Positions 5,365 through 5,481 of a stretch of DNA of 5,481 nt are shown here, piece after piece (the stretch's first letter is position 1; each line of letters begins with the position of its first letter). The notes beneath the pieces are model-generated. The model made no database searches. It saw only the letters and a list, made by a program, of their open reading frames with translations, and was not told the origin of the DNA. The translations under genes and the position numbers were made by a program. The stretch comes from an uncultured Lachnospiraceae bacterium. Its GTDB lineage: Bacteria > Bacillota > Clostridia > Lachnospirales > Lachnospiraceae. The stretch spans positions 1 to 5,481 of the forward strand of contig CANQEC010000176.1 of assembly GCA_947594335.1 (NCBI GenBank), read 5' to 3'.

Positions 5365-5481
5365 ATGGGAGCAGCAAAGCAGAATGATAAAAATACGATC
5401 GCGGTGAGGGAGAATGGTCATTTCGCCTATCACATTTTTCTGGAAAAATCATTTATGAAGCTGACGGACTGTATTTCGGAG
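5365..5481 (+). CDS. N-terminal fragment, possibly 3-dehydroquinate synthase (AroB); 3' truncated by the window
   Basis: A gene start is well supported: ATG 5365 has AAGGAG (5352-5357) 7 nt upstream, 48 nt after the ylmH stop, with no terminator between, so it is probably in the same operon. Only 39 residues are visible. After a polar start (MGAAKQNDKN), the pattern TIAVRENGHFAYHIFLEKSF, then MKLTDCISE, resembles the first two strands and helix of AroB, where a short first strand leads to Y-x-I-x-(I/L) and then an SF-x-x-L helix. AroB makes 3-dehydroquinate from DAHP in the shikimate pathway using NAD and a divalent metal. None of its catalytic or NAD-binding residues fall in the window, so the product rests on a weak N-terminal resemblance. 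It is not DivIVA, which often follows ylmH: the start does not resemble a DivIVA N-terminus. Confidence 0.5.
   Translation, partial: MGAAKQNDKNTIAVRENGHFAYHIFLEKSFMKLTDCISE

Overview
The window looks like a chromosomal stretch from a Gram-positive Clostridia, most likely a Lachnospiraceae (Bacillota). This is inferred from the sepF/ylmH/yggS neighbourhood, strong AAGGAGG-type ribosome binding sites, sigma-A-like promoters and moderate GC content. There is no sign of a mobile element, CRISPR array, tRNA or rRNA. Genes are dense and mostly on the + strand.

Region 1 (1-718) is the 3' part of a secreted or membrane-anchored D,D-carboxypeptidase (peptidase S11), whose start lies before the window. 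Region 2 (719-1290) is a self-contained unit. It has a promoter with exact 17-nt spacing, a 139-aa P-loop protein of unknown function, and an intrinsic terminator with a perfect 9-bp stem. Region 3 (1291-1605) holds a GC-rich block of nested and adjacent inverted repeats, then a small two-helix membrane protein (DUF378) on the - strand, convergent with the P-loop gene.

Region 4 (1606-5481) looks like one + strand operon. It starts at an extended -10 promoter (1674-1702). It encodes, in order, a membrane-anchored HlyD-like protein, a PLP-binding YggS/YlmE protein, the FtsZ-anchoring division protein SepF, the S4-domain protein YlmH, and the first 39 codons of a gene that resembles aroB (3-dehydroquinate synthase). 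This is a rearranged version of the ylmD-ylmE-sepF-ylmG-ylmH-divIVA cluster next to the Bacillus division genes. The HlyD-like gene stands where ylmD would be, ylmG is absent, and divIVA does not follow ylmH. A near-consensus promoter (TTGACA, 17 nt, GATAAT) inside the 3' end of yggS could drive sepF and ylmH separately.

For three genes the best start is internal to the longest open frame, judged by ribosome binding sites: 1796 for the HlyD-like gene, 3191 for yggS and 4555 for ylmH. The carboxypeptidase frame continues upstream of its first in-window ATG, and the catalytic serine lies in that upstream part. I found no clearly new multi-gene system. The most unusual items are the HlyD-like protein heading a division operon, the internal sepF promoter, a perfect 13-bp hairpin inside ylmH, the structured block at 1304-1381, and the uncharacterised P-loop protein.
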